64,000 bases of DNA from Butyrivibrio fibrisolvens (GTDB lineage Bacteria; Bacillota; Clostridia; Lachnospirales; Lachnospiraceae): the NCBI RefSeq assembly GCF_037113525.1, contig NZ_CP146963.1, positions 3,844,001 through 3,908,000 on the forward strand, in the 5' to 3' direction. The first letter of the stretch is position 1. Every line of letters starts with the position of its first letter. A program made the position numbers and the translations under genes. The notes below the pieces were generated by a model, which ran no database searches, had not been told where the DNA came from, and saw only the letters and a list, made by a program, of their open reading frames with translations. Of the stretch, positions 25,774 to 34,473 are shown one piece after another.

Positions 25774-26820
25774 TCAGAACTGTTTACTTTCAACATACTC
25801 TTTAAATCTCGGCAGTTTTAAAATGATTTTCCCACGGACCTGGCCATCAATTACGCCTTTCTCAATAAGACGCCTTCTTGGTTCGCTCCAATCGCTGTGT
25901 TTTTTCTTGGTAATCTCAAGAAGTTCCGAAGCATCCATACTGTCCTTCTGGACGATAAAACTCAAGTACCACTTATCCTTGGGAGGTAACTCACTCCAAA
26001 TCTTATCATATACCTTCTGAGCAAGCGCATCATCAGCCTTGGCCAGTACCATTGGCGTTATCTCTTTGCTCTTTGAATCCCACATATACTTTCCAAATGC
26101 CTGATAGGCAAATGCATATCCCTTAGTCATAACAGCCAGCTTATATGCCACATCATCAGAAAGACCCATTGTAAGCTTGTAATCTTCCTTAATAACTCCT
26201 ATGTTAAGAGGAGTCATTTCGTACTTGGTAGCTCTTAAAAAGAATGTCAGTCCATCAGTATTCTCGATGTCTTCTATATCTTCATAAAGGCCAGCAACAA
26301 GAAGATAAATCGGAAGGTCTTTTCTTATAAGAATCTGATACTCCTGTATAAAATCAACTAGCGAATCAGTTTTTCTAACTTCATCTATAGCAACAAGAAC
26401 ACGCTTCTTTTTCTTTTTGATCTCATTAAGTAGCTCTACTAAAACAAGATCCAGACTTGCTGCAGGACTCTTTTTCTTGAGATCAAGTCCAATTCCAAAG
26501 GCTGAAAGATTAAGGTTAGCATCAATATAGGATGTGATAAAAGGCACCTCTGTATAGAGATAAGCCACAAGGTCATTAGTAAACTCTGCACCAGGCTTAA
26601 GGTCTACTATGATCCAATCCTTAGACTGCGATAGTTCCTTCTCTATTGCTGTCAGTGTAACAGTCTTGCCTGTTCCTCTTATCCCGGTTATCTTAAATGC
26701 CTGCTCTTCAGAAATATCACTGTTGAATGCGCTGGTAATCTCGTCAATTATAATATCTCTGCTAATGTACTGTGTCGGTATTCTTCCAAAGCTGATGGCG
26801 TATGGGTTTCTCTCAGTCAT
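25774..26820 (-). CDS. AAA-type ATP-binding protein
   Basis: A 348-residue ATPase with Walker A ITGIRGTGKTVT, Walker B RVLVAIDEVRKTD and a C-terminal winged-helix-like region (SELLEITKKKHSDWSEPRRRLIEKGVI). It belongs to the archaeal-ATPase/STAND-like group of stand-alone P-loop proteins found in accessory regions; targets are unknown. The upstream region is highly unusual, with a 10-bp-phased TATAAT array (26841-26960) and a 36-bp palindrome (26995-27030). Confidence 0.75.
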   Translation of the reverse strand: MTERNPYAISFGRIPTQYISRDIIIDEITSAFNSDISEEQAFKITGIRGTGKTVTLTAIEKELSQSKDWIIVDLKPGAEFTNDLVAYLYTEVPFITSYIDANLNLSAFGIGLDLKKKSPAASLDLVLVELLNEIKKKKKRVLVAIDEVRKTDSLVDFIQEYQILIRKDLPIYLLVAGLYEDIEDIENTDGLTFFLRATKYEMTPLNIGVIKEDYKLTMGLSDDVAYKLAVMTKGYAFAYQAFGKYMWDSKSKEITPMVLAKADDALAQKVYDKIWSELPPKDKWYLSFIVQKDSMDASELLEITKKKHSDWSEPRRRLIEKGVIDGQVRGKIILKLPRFKEYVESKQF

Positions 26821-26840
26821 ACAGACCTCCGTTTTATCAC

Positions 26841-26960
26841 TAAATATAAAATAATATAATATCTTATTTTATACTATAATATCATATAATTTAATATAAA
26901 GCCATATAATTCACTATAATATGCTATAATCACCCAATGTAAACTATAAAAGCATATAAA
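26841..26960 (-). promoter_or_regulatory. Ten TATAAT/TATAAA motifs in exact 10-bp register
   Basis: TATAAT or TATAAA ends at 26850, 26860, 26880, 26890, 26900, 26910, 26920, 26930, 26950 and 26960: ten of twelve consecutive 10-bp units, always in phase. The array ends 21 bp before the start codon of the ATPase gene. It could be a stack of -10 elements, intrinsically bent DNA, or a multi-site operator. Confidence 0.85.
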
Positions 26961-26994
26961 TGTGAATGACCGCTAATCTGGTATGATTCTTCCA

Positions 26995-27030
26995 AAAACT
27001 TGTTTAAGTAATATTACTTAAACAAGTTTT
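26995..27030. promoter_or_regulatory. 36-bp perfect palindrome, copy A
   Basis: AAAACTTGTTTAAGTAAT and its exact reverse complement abut. The same core occurs upstream of the XRE gene at 28248-28279. Likely an operator for the XRE regulator, here in front of the ATPase gene. Confidence 0.7.
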
Positions 27031-27080
27031 GGTTGATGTTTTCATGCATCAGCAATTGCATTTCTACTGGGCTGCAAATA

Positions 27081-27118
27081 AAAAGGCATATAGCAGCTTT
27101 ATTGCCACTATACGCCCA
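27081..27118 (-). terminator. Hairpin downstream of the XRE gene
   Basis: GGCATATAG and CTATACGCC form a nearly complete stem, related to the better-conserved hairpin at 28288-28319. On the minus strand GCCTTTTTATTT follows, so it can terminate XRE transcription. Confidence 0.6.
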
Positions 27119-27193
27119 TACAATTGATCTCTATTGGCTCACAGTGAAAGACATATGCGAAAGCATATATCCTTCTCACATCATCTCCTCTTA

Positions 27194-28108
27194 CTAAATA
27201 GTTGATGTTATGCCCTGAGCAATCTCTGCCGCAGACACCCTTTTTTTGTATAGTGTATATGTCTGATAAAGTCCCAACACATAAATAGCAATCAATAGCA
27301 CCGCTCTTACAGAATAATACTCAGCTGACAAAACAGGCTCTGTTATGCCGGCATTAACTTTAGCTATTATTACAGAAACATATAATGAATATACAGCATA
27401 AAATATTCCCGAAAGCGAAACAACGGCAATCGCGACAGCCCATATTTTTCTGTTCTGGCTTCGAACAAAGAAGAAAAATACTGCTACTGATCCCAAAACC
27501 ATTGGTACAAAATATGTTATTGCTATGAGTGCAATTATCTTCCATGCTCTGAACGACATCAGACTTGCTCCACTAAGAAAGAAACTTTTAAAAGCCCCAT
27601 CTGTATCAATAATAAAAGAAGACAGAAAATAAGCCATCAAAACCGCTCCCATCCTTTTCGGTGAAAGTGTTCCTCTTACAGCACAGATCAGGCCATAGAT
27701 GAAAGCTGCTATTGAAACTCCTGTTCCAGCGAATTGGAATATCACCTGAACCGGAATCAATTGAAATGCTTCTAATGCAAACGCCCTAACTGCAATACCA
27801 ACTGCTGATATTAGATAGGAAAATACAACTGCAGCATAAAGAACTATCATTATGTTGTTTACCACTTTATTTTCAACTACAGGGTTTCTCTCTACTACTT
27901 TAGTCATTTCTTTTCCGGATAAGAGGTCGTCAAGACTCACTTCCAGAATCTGAGATAATTTCTTTGTAGTAAGAAGATCCGGATATCTATCTCCGCATTC
28001 CCAGCGAGAAACTGATTGTCTCGTTACATATAATTGTTCTGCAAGGGATTGCTGTGTCATTCCTTTTGCTTCTCTCGCTCTTCTAAGTTGTTCGCCAAAT
28101 TCGACCAT
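27194..28108 (-). CDS. XRE-family regulator with membrane domain
   Basis: A 304-residue protein. Residues 1-66 form an XRE helix-turn-helix (LRRAREAKGMTQQSLAEQLYVTRQSVSRWECG), followed by about six membrane helices from residue 85. Such proteins are inferred to sense membrane stress or ligands. Palindromes of the same sequence lie upstream of this gene and of the ATPase gene downstream, suggesting that it controls both. AGGAG precedes the ATG. Confidence 0.85.
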   Translation of the reverse strand: MVEFGEQLRRAREAKGMTQQSLAEQLYVTRQSVSRWECGDRYPDLLTTKKLSQILEVSLDDLLSGKEMTKVVERNPVVENKVVNNIMIVLYAAVVFSYLISAVGIAVRAFALEAFQLIPVQVIFQFAGTGVSIAAFIYGLICAVRGTLSPKRMGAVLMAYFLSSFIIDTDGAFKSFFLSGASLMSFRAWKIIALIAITYFVPMVLGSVAVFFFFVRSQNRKIWAVAIAVVSLSGIFYAVYSLYVSVIIAKVNAGITEPVLSAEYYSVRAVLLIAIYVLGLYQTYTLYKKRVSAAEIAQGITSTI

Positions 28109-28247
28109 GTCAGATCCGCTCCTTCCGCATTTGTTTTTTGATCTGCAGATTTGACTTTAGTATCTCTTGTAGAGGAAAAAACATCAAGCACCACCTTGAA
28201 AATACTTGTCACCACTATGGTGCATCCCAGTAAACAAGCGTATTCTC

Positions 28248-28279
28248 AACTTGTTTAAGTAATATTGCTTAAACAAGTT
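28248..28279. promoter_or_regulatory. 32-bp palindrome with one mismatch, copy B
   Basis: AACTTGTTTAAG and CTTAAACAAGTT flank a TAATATTG centre. Same sequence as copy A at 26995-27030. It lies 140 bp before the XRE start codon and is a candidate autoregulatory operator. Confidence 0.7.
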
Positions 28280-28283
28280 TTAT

Positions 28284-28325
28284 AAAAGGCATATAGCCGC
28301 TTAATTACCGCTATATGCCTTTTAT
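28284..28325. terminator. Bidirectional terminator hairpin
   Basis: GGCATATAGC and GCTATATGCC form a perfect 10-bp stem with A residues before and TTTTATTT after it. It separates the XRE unit from the TnpB element that begins about 40 bp on. Confidence 0.8.
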
Positions 28326-28359
28326 TTATGCATGAATTACTTTTTATAATAATTCAGCC

Positions 28360-29845
28360 AGAAAACCCATGACCCATCTGGGTCGTGGGATGAATGGCGT
28401 CACTAATAGATGCGTGCATTTTACTGCAACACATTCTTTTAGGTAAAACATATGATATAATATATATACAGGAGTGATCCGAGTCTTATGAAAGGAGAAA
28501 ACTGTATGTATCTTACTGTAAAACAGCAGGTAAAACATCTATCGAAAGACGATTACCGTTCAATAAGAGAACTGTGTCATTCAGCTAAAAATCTTGCAAA
28601 TGAAGCCATCTATAATGTTAGGCAGTATTACTTTACTGAAGGTAAGTTTCTGAAGTATGAGAAGAACTATGTTCTGTTAAAGAACAGTTTTAATTACAAG
28701 ACCTTAAATTCAAATATGGCACAGCAGATCCTCAAAGAAGTAGACGGCAGTTTCAAGTCATTCTTTGGCTTACTTAAACTTGCAAAACAAGGTAAATATG
28801 CTTTTAAGGATTGCAAACTGCCAAATTATCTTCCAAAAGACGGGTATACCACACTTGTTATAGGTTTTGTACGACTTAACGGGAATAAGCTGATACTTCC
28901 GTTTTCAAACAGCTTTAAGAAAACCCACAAGTCGGTTGAAATCACAATACCGCCGATCCTGCTTGATAAAAAGGTTAAAGAGATACGTATCATACCAAAA
29001 GCTCATGCCAGGTTCTTTGAAATTCAGTACACTTACGAAGCTGAGTGTGTTCAAAGAAATCTTAACAAAAACAATGCACTGGCGCTCGATCTTGGTATAA
29101 ACAATCTTGTAACCGCAGTATCAAATAATGGCAGATCGTTCATAATCGACGGAAGAAGACTCAAGTCCATTAACCAGTGGTTTAACAAAGAAAATGCCCG
29201 CCTGCAGTCCATTAAGGACAAGCAGCATTTTGGCAAAAAGACTACAAATCGTCAGAAAGCCATTGCTCGTGATCGTAACAATAAAGTAAATGACTATATG
29301 AGCAAAGCTGCACGTAAGGTTATAGACTACTGTATCTCTAACGATATCGGAACCCTTGTAGCCGGATATAATGTTACATTTCAACGGAGTTCTCATATAG
29401 GCAAACAGAACAATCAGAATTTTGTCAACATACCCTATGGAATACTGAGGGATAAACTGTCATACCTCTGCGAGCTTAATGGTATTACTTATGTTGAGCA
29501 GGAAGAAAGCTATACATCAAGGTCATCATTTTGGGATAAAGATGATATCCCTGTTTACAATGATGACAATCCAAAGGAATATCAGTTCAGTGGTAACAGA
29601 ATACATCGTGGAATGTACAAGACTGCCAGAGGGATTAAATTCAATGCCGATATTAATGGGGCATTAAATATAATGCGTAAAAGTAGCGTTGTGGATCTTA
29701 GTATCCTATACGGTAGAGGCGATGTGGACACGCCTGTAAGAATAAGGATTGCCTGAATATCAGGTGGAAACTTAAATATCAAACTTCTTAAATGGAGCCG
29801 TTAGGCTCTTAGAAGCCCATTACCTTTAGGTGATGGGTAGTTCAC
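28360..29845 (+). mobile_element. TnpB-only IS200/IS605-type element (no tnpA)
   Basis: A single tnpB bounded by a left-end hairpin CCCATGACCC-loop-GGGTCGTGGG (28366-28389) and right-end hairpins GAGCC/GGCTC (29795-29808) and CCCATTACCT/AGGTGATGGG (29816-29837). The left end shares AAACCCA...GTGGGATGAA with the element at 16.6 kb, so the two elements probably use the same type of TnpA. The right end runs into the 3' end of an MFS gene. Exact ends are inferred. Confidence 0.75.
28506..29756 (+). CDS. tnpB: TnpB RNA-guided nuclease (IS1341-like)
   Basis: A 416-residue TnpB. RuvC-I is ALALDLGINNLVTAV; the terminal aspartate lies in KFNADINGALNIMRK. The usual RuvC-II glutamate position reads LVAGYNVTF, and an acidic EESYTS segment before the final motif probably supplies the glutamate, as in many members of this branch. 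No CxxC zinc pairs are present. AAAGGAG sits 8 nt before the ATG at 28506; the ATG at 28488 overlaps that site. A TATAAT lies about 50 bp upstream. It is not close to the tnpB at 14.9 kb. Confidence 0.9.
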   Translation: MYLTVKQQVKHLSKDDYRSIRELCHSAKNLANEAIYNVRQYYFTEGKFLKYEKNYVLLKNSFNYKTLNSNMAQQILKEVDGSFKSFFGLLKLAKQGKYAFKDCKLPNYLPKDGYTTLVIGFVRLNGNKLILPFSNSFKKTHKSVEITIPPILLDKKVKEIRIIPKAHARFFEIQYTYEAECVQRNLNKNNALALDLGINNLVTAVSNNGRSFIIDGRRLKSINQWFNKENARLQSIKDKQHFGKKTTNRQKAIARDRNNKVNDYMSKAARKVIDYCISNDIGTLVAGYNVTFQRSSHIGKQNNQNFVNIPYGILRDKLSYLCELNGITYVEQEESYTSRSSFWDKDDIPVYNDDNPKEYQFSGNRIHRGMYKTARGIKFNADINGALNIMRKSSVVDLSILYGRGDVDTPVRIRIA

Positions 29846-31151
29846 GTTCTCTATCAGCAAAATACAGTGGAATCAGCGTTACGAGTAGTACTATGAGCCC
29901 TGCAATAAAAACAGCATTTGTAGGCAGATACTCCGTAAATCCGTACTCATCAACAAATTCGCCACTATTCTTGATAACAGGATTGGATATAAGTGGTGCG
30001 ATCACCATAGGTATCAGCACGTAAAAGACAATCCTGATCCCCTCAAACTGTCCTCTTGAATCCTCAGGGTAAAGACGCTTTGACCATACTGTGATGGTCT
30101 GTAAAAAGAGAATATATCCAACGCCAACAAACAGCATTCCTGCCATAAGATTTGGATTCCATATGGTACTCGGGTCAACGTTTGTAGGTGATACGAAAAG
30201 CCCAATAGCAAGAAGCCCAATAGAATTCAAAATTATCGCTACAAATATCAGAAGCGACGATCTGTCAGCCTTTATAAGCTTAATAGCAGGAATAGTCACA
30301 AACATAGCAACAATAAGACCCACGCCTTCTATAAGTCCCATAGTGTCTGCTGTAAATCCAAGATAATAGATCATGAAGTTCCCAAGATGAGAAAAGTACA
30401 CGTTAAAAGATATAAAGTATACCGCAAGCATCAGATTTACAAATACAAGTTCTCTGTGCTGGAGATAGGTTTTTATGTTAAATATTGAAAAGAACTGCTC
30501 TGAAAATGAGCCCTTTATTGATGGCTTTAAGGTGTCAACATCCTTCATTCCAAACAGTGATACTATTCCCAGAAGGATCACACTTCCTCCAATAACTGTA
30601 AATAGTCTCATATAGTTGTCATCTGCACCAACAAGTAATCCTCCCGCAATAGTTCCCACAATGGTTCCTATTACCGGCTGTACAGCAAGAGCTGCTCCCA
30701 AAGCACCGGAGTTATCAGGTGTCATATGGTCATTGATCCAGGCGTTAAAACCTATATCATTTCCCATGGAGCCAAAAAAACTCATGATTGCATCAGCAGC
30801 TACTACTGCAAATGCAATTCCAATAAGTGCAGAATCACTGCCTTTATTCATAAATTCTGTTGTTCCAAAGATAATGGTGAAAATTCCCCAGAGGATATAT
30901 CCCACAGACACAAGAGTCTTTCTATTACCCTTTCTGTCTGAAACACATCCAAAAAGAAATGTAGAAACTGTGGTTGCTGCTGCAGATATTGCAAGCATCC
31001 ATGAAATGATAGTCGGGTCCTTGGCTATCTTGGCATATACAAACGTATTAAACCACTGATTCTCCATGTTCCAACATAGCTGCCCCGCAAGTCCAAGAAG
31101 CCAGATAAGTAGCCAAAAACCAATACCGCTTTTTGCATTATTTTTACCCAT
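29826..31151 (-). CDS. MFS transporter with IS-supplied C-terminus
   Basis: A 441-residue, 12-helix major facilitator protein; the loop FGCVSDRKGNRKTL between helices 2 and 3 carries the MFS motif. It resembles sugar/cation symporter-type MFS proteins, substrate unknown. Its final codons (L-P-I-T-stop) come from the right end of the TnpB element, so the native C-terminus has been replaced or trimmed. An upstream inverted repeat at 31211-31240 may be its operator. The M55 peptidase gene upstream may supply substrates or share its transcript. Confidence 0.82.
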   Translation of the reverse strand: MGKNNAKSGIGFWLLIWLLGLAGQLCWNMENQWFNTFVYAKIAKDPTIISWMLAISAAATTVSTFLFGCVSDRKGNRKTLVSVGYILWGIFTIIFGTTEFMNKGSDSALIGIAFAVVAADAIMSFFGSMGNDIGFNAWINDHMTPDNSGALGAALAVQPVIGTIVGTIAGGLLVGADDNYMRLFTVIGGSVILLGIVSLFGMKDVDTLKPSIKGSFSEQFFSIFNIKTYLQHRELVFVNLMLAVYFISFNVYFSHLGNFMIYYLGFTADTMGLIEGVGLIVAMFVTIPAIKLIKADRSSLLIFVAIILNSIGLLAIGLFVSPTNVDPSTIWNPNLMAGMLFVGVGYILFLQTITVWSKRLYPEDSRGQFEGIRIVFYVLIPMVIAPLISNPVIKNSGEFVDEYGFTEYLPTNAVFIAGLIVLLVTLIPLYFADRERELPIT

Positions 31152-31210
31152 ATTAAGCCTCCCGTTTATAGATTATGATGGCATGTTATAGCGACTGATC
31201 GATTGCCAGC

Positions 31211-31240
31211 ATAAGATTATCCTTTCACCCATAATCTTAT
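31211..31240. promoter_or_regulatory. Inverted repeat upstream of the MFS gene
   Basis: ATAAGATTAT and ATAATCTTAT are exact reverse complements separated by 10 bp, 60 bp before the MFS start. Likely an operator; the regulator is unknown. Confidence 0.5.
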
Positions 31241-31289
31241 ATATCCCTGATGACAGATGGGTATGATGATTACGTCTTCTATCACAAGT

Positions 31290-32144
31290 TTATATTTCAT
31301 TCTTTTTCATATAATTATGAACTTCCCAAAACAGACTTAATGCAGTCTCAATATCATGTGTTTCCCACGTAGCTTTCTTTTTTGTAAATGTTCCTTTCCA
31401 TGGAAAATCTAATGGGGCATCAAAATATCTATCTTCTGTAAGATTTAATTCGCATACATACCTGTCTGCATATGGAACTGCTGTTTTATTATTGTAATCA
31501 CTAAGAGCCTTCATCATTTCATCATAAATGATTGGGTATGTTTCTTCCGGTGTAGGCTCCCATCCCTTACTTTTATCCTTTACGCTTATACATGTGACAT
31601 TAGTAGACATTTCTCGTGCTTCTGTATGTGAAGCAGCACAGCCGATATTAGCAATATATGGTGCACCACTAAAGCACAAAACACTTGCCCCTATTTCAGC
31701 AACATGTTTACCATTTATATAGAATGATTCTATAGGTGGAGTATGTATTGTGTGAGGAAAATAGGCATCAGGTTCTCCATTTCTTGCATGCTGTCCTACT
31801 GTAACTATTCCATACGGTTCTGATGCAGCCTGTCCTCTGGCTCTTCCCCAAAACATACATCTATTAGGCAGATCAAAAAGTCTGACCTTTGATGGAAGCT
31901 TTGTAGTGTCTACATTAGGTTCCGCGCATCCTGCATGATGCATGTCAAGGAGCATAATGTCATCTATACCAAAATCAATTGCAGCATTGCATACCGCCAA
32001 AACATCACTGGTAATACAACCTCTGCCATAAGAACGCCACAATTTATTCTGAGGGTACATCTCCTCGTGCCATAAAGCCTCTCTATTCGATTCAAAGATA
32101 CCGCTGGCTCCCTCCATGTCAGCTACAACAATTAATTGCTTCAT
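31290..32144 (-). CDS. M55 family D-aminopeptidase (DppA-like)
   Basis: A 284-residue zinc peptidase homologous to DppA. Key features are VVADMEGASGI (metal-binding Asp/Glu), LLDMHHAG, VTVGQHARNG and IGCAASHTEAREMSTNV. DppA-type enzymes release D-amino acids from peptides such as those of peptidoglycan. GGGAG lies 8 nt before the ATG. The MFS gene follows at 138 bp. Confidence 0.88.
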   Translation of the reverse strand: MKQLIVVADMEGASGIFESNREALWHEEMYPQNKLWRSYGRGCITSDVLAVCNAAIDFGIDDIMLLDMHHAGCAEPNVDTTKLPSKVRLFDLPNRCMFWGRARGQAASEPYGIVTVGQHARNGEPDAYFPHTIHTPPIESFYINGKHVAEIGASVLCFSGAPYIANIGCAASHTEAREMSTNVTCISVKDKSKGWEPTPEETYPIIYDEMMKALSDYNNKTAVPYADRYVCELNLTEDRYFDAPLDFPWKGTFTKKKATWETHDIETALSLFWEVHNYMKKNEI

Positions 32145-32275
32145 TTTCTGGTCTCCCTTAACTTCTTAATTACTTTTCTTCCGTCAACAACACGAATAAG
32201 TGTGACCGGATTACCCTCGGTCATGTTTAAAATAGATGTTTTTTGATTTTTTACTTTAGACCTCTTTTCTTTCAT
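32141..32275 (-). other. Doubtful short reading frame
   Basis: A frame ending in NMTEGNPVTLIRVVDGRKV and overlapping the M55 start by 4 bp (ATGA). The overlap hints at coupling, but no start has a good ribosome binding site. MTEGNPVTLI resembles the beginning of MATE exporters and may be a decayed fragment. Confidence 0.2.
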
Positions 32276-32300
32276 TCTAAAGTTTATACGAGCGCATGAA

Positions 32301-32340
32301 GAAAAACCAGCAACTTTTTTATCATATTGCCGGTTTTTGA
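32301..32340 (-). terminator. Intrinsic terminator
   Basis: AAAAACCGGCAA and TTGCTGGTTTTT form a 12-bp stem with one G-U pair, with U residues in the 3' arm. It follows the two gene remnants at 32373-32849. Confidence 0.65.
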
Positions 32341-32372
32341 TCATTTTGAGTTAAATATTCTGTTGTTCAAAC

Positions 32373-32528
32373 TTATCGTATTGTTTCCTTTGATACTCTC
32401 TCAATCTGATCTGCGGCTTCTTCAGGAGTTATTTTTCCTGTCGCAAGCTCTTTTAGCGCATCACATACAGCAAGACTCAGGTCTTCATACTTGATTCCTC
32501 TTGGCCCTGTTTCATAAACGCATTCCTC
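32373..32528 (-). pseudogene. C-terminal tail of an ABC sugar-binding protein
   Basis: Complement translation gives VYETGPRGIKYEDLSLAV-CDALKELATGKITPEEAADQIE followed by RVSKETIR and a stop. The phrase G-K-I-T-P-E-E-A-A-D-Q-I-E is the typical end of family 1 extracellular solute-binding proteins. There is no start; a stop lies 5 codons upstream. Only about 50 residues survive. Confidence 0.65.
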
Positions 32529-32531
32529 GCA

Positions 32532-32849
32532 TCATCCTATTAACATGCGTACTTTAAACATATCGTTCCCAGCAATATATCTGATCTCGCTCCCTGTCTT
32601 TTTAGCAAAGTCAAGGACACTTCTGGTTCCGATTCCATGGTCATCCTCAGAGGCAACGGGGTGACCATCTTCAGTTTTGGAAAGGAGTTCCAGAAGATAT
32701 CCGGTATTATTGACCAGCATTGTGATGCAGTTGAGAAAAAGATATGCATGCAGCTTGTTTTTGAGGTTTCTAAAAACAATAATCCCCTCAAAAAGCATAG
32801 CAAATATGCTAAGTATTATCGCTGTTAAAAGAAACTCCCTCATAGTCAT
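32532..32849 (-). pseudogene. Chimeric remnant: sensor N-terminus joined to GHKL kinase C-terminus
   Basis: The 105-residue frame has a membrane sensor start (FLLTAIILSIFAMLFEGIIV, then LNCITMLVNNTGYLLELL) that normally precedes several more helices. It then jumps to DGHPVASEDDHGIGTRSVLD and FKVRMLI, the G-box and end of a GHKL histidine kinase, closely parallel to the intact kinase at 42123. The kinase core is missing. It reads as an in-frame fusion by deletion between or within sensor genes. An AGGG precedes the ATG, so a short protein may still be made. Confidence 0.65.
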
Positions 32850-32947
32850 TTCTATACCCTTGCCTCTACAGTTTTCTTCTCAATTTATAATACTACAAGT
32901 AAATCCGTGCTAACACCCACAATGGAGCATGGATTTTCCATAGCCTA

Positions 32948-34357
32948 TTAAGACTTTTGTACAAGCGGCTCCGGCTGATGCTCGCAAGTTAGATTATTAA
33001 GCCAGCGCTCTTTCTTTAGCCAAAAATGGAAAATAAGGGTCCTGACAATATCCAGGATCTTTACGCAAAGGTACATCTGTACAGGTCCGATATCGGTATA
33101 TCTTGCAAGCAGGAAAAGCATTGGAAGCATAACCACTATTGTTATTCCGGCATCTGCATATGCTCCCATCTTTGTGTCACCACCGGATCTTGCAATGGCC
33201 TGCTGCGCGTTTACAAGTACCCATACAGGCATAAAAAACGCCATAAGTATTACCATACTCCTTGAAATTGCAATGGCGCTTGGACTTAGCTTTCCAAACA
33301 CAACAGGAATAATAAGTGTTGTGGCAAATCCGACAAAAGTCATGGCAACGCCAAATACGACAGCTCCTGATAAAAGCCATGTTTTTTCTGTTCGTGCCTT
33401 CTGAAGATTTCCCTCTCCCAGGGTCTTTCCGATTATTACTGTAGTTGCAGAGTAAATTCCTCCAAATGCTACAAAGAAAAGATTAGCTATGGCAAAGCTT
33501 GATGCCATTCCCGAAACTACATCTGCTCCGCCTCTTCCATTATAAATTGCCGTAGTCAATGTTTCAGAAAGAACCCATGTCATCTCGCAGAAAAGCATAA
33601 GAGCGCCTTTCTTTAGTATTTCCTTAAACAATCTTCCGTCTACCATGAAATCTCTGTTAAAGCGAATTGCAAAATCAGGTCTGCTTCTGAAATAGATAAC
33701 CAAAAATATAATGAACTCTAATGATCTCGCTATTACAGTAGCATAAGCAGCTCCCCGGACGCCAAATGCAGGAAATCCAAGATTTCCATAGATAAGAAGA
33801 TAATTGAATACAGTATTTGTAAGAGTTGCTACTACTGTTACGACAAGGGGTATTTTGACCTGCCCCATATCCCTGAGTGAACTTGCGATACTTACAGAGA
33901 TTGTCATGGGAATTCCCACAACAGACATGATTCGTATATATTTTACTGCCTCATCAAGAATAAGCGGAGCCTGTGTATTTCCAATAACCATAAGTGACAG
34001 TATTTCTCTTGGGTAAATAAGACACACCATAAGATATGGAATGAGTGCTACAAGTCCCGCAAGTAGTTTAAACATAAACGCTTGTTGCATTCCGCCACGA
34101 TCTTTAGCGCCAAAAAACTGCGTGAGGAATATTCCTCCGGTCATGCAGATTGTGTTAGTAAAGACCATAAACACAAAAAGCACCTGTCCGGCCACATTTA
34201 CTCCGGACATCGATACATCTCCCAGTCCTGATACCATAAAGTTATCAATCAATGACACCATGCTCTGTATAAGCTGCTGAAGCATTATAGGTACTGCTAT
34301 CGCAAGTACACTTTTATAAAATTGTCCATTTCCAAAAATCGTATTCTTTTCTCTCAT
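32948..34357 (-). CDS. MATE family efflux transporter
   Basis: A 469-residue, 12-helix multidrug and toxin extrusion protein beginning NTIFGNGQFYKSVLAIAVPIMLQQLIQS, with repeated SSLRDMGQVKIPLVV and an intact second half (QQAIARSGGDTKMGAYADAG). It would export cationic compounds using H+ or Na+. A repeat-type terminator lies upstream at 34417-34473. Confidence 0.9.
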   Translation of the reverse strand: MREKNTIFGNGQFYKSVLAIAVPIMLQQLIQSMVSLIDNFMVSGLGDVSMSGVNVAGQVLFVFMVFTNTICMTGGIFLTQFFGAKDRGGMQQAFMFKLLAGLVALIPYLMVCLIYPREILSLMVIGNTQAPLILDEAVKYIRIMSVVGIPMTISVSIASSLRDMGQVKIPLVVTVVATLTNTVFNYLLIYGNLGFPAFGVRGAAYATVIARSLEFIIFLVIYFRSRPDFAIRFNRDFMVDGRLFKEILKKGALMLFCEMTWVLSETLTTAIYNGRGGADVVSGMASSFAIANLFFVAFGGIYSATTVIIGKTLGEGNLQKARTEKTWLLSGAVVFGVAMTFVGFATTLIIPVVFGKLSPSAIAISRSMVILMAFFMPVWVLVNAQQAIARSGGDTKMGAYADAGITIVVMLPMLFLLARYTDIGPVQMYLCVKILDIVRTLIFHFWLKKERWLNNLTCEHQPEPLVQKS

Positions 34358-34416
34358 TATACTAATATCTCCTTGAATTAAATCCTTGTACTCATCATCT
34401 ACTGATCATCACATTA

Positions 34417-34473
34417 ACACCAAATAAAAAACAGGCCCTTTAATTCACTCAATTGGGTCTGTTTTACACTTAA
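34417..34473 (-). terminator. Recurrent terminator module, copy 1
   Basis: Minus-strand AGTGTAAAACAGACCC...GGGCCTGTTTTTT hairpin followed by ATTTGGTGTTAATGTGATG. The stop codon of the gene at 34445 lies inside its loop (…KTDPIE*). Belongs to the six-copy family described in the findings. Confidence 0.8.

Noticed and set aside
26841..26960. Possible CRISPR-like array
   Set aside because: The period is only 10 bp and the repeats are TATAAT-like; there are no spacers and no cas genes.
30616..31059. Plus-strand frame of 147 codons
   Set aside because: Opposite strand of the MFS gene with no ribosome binding site or known motif.
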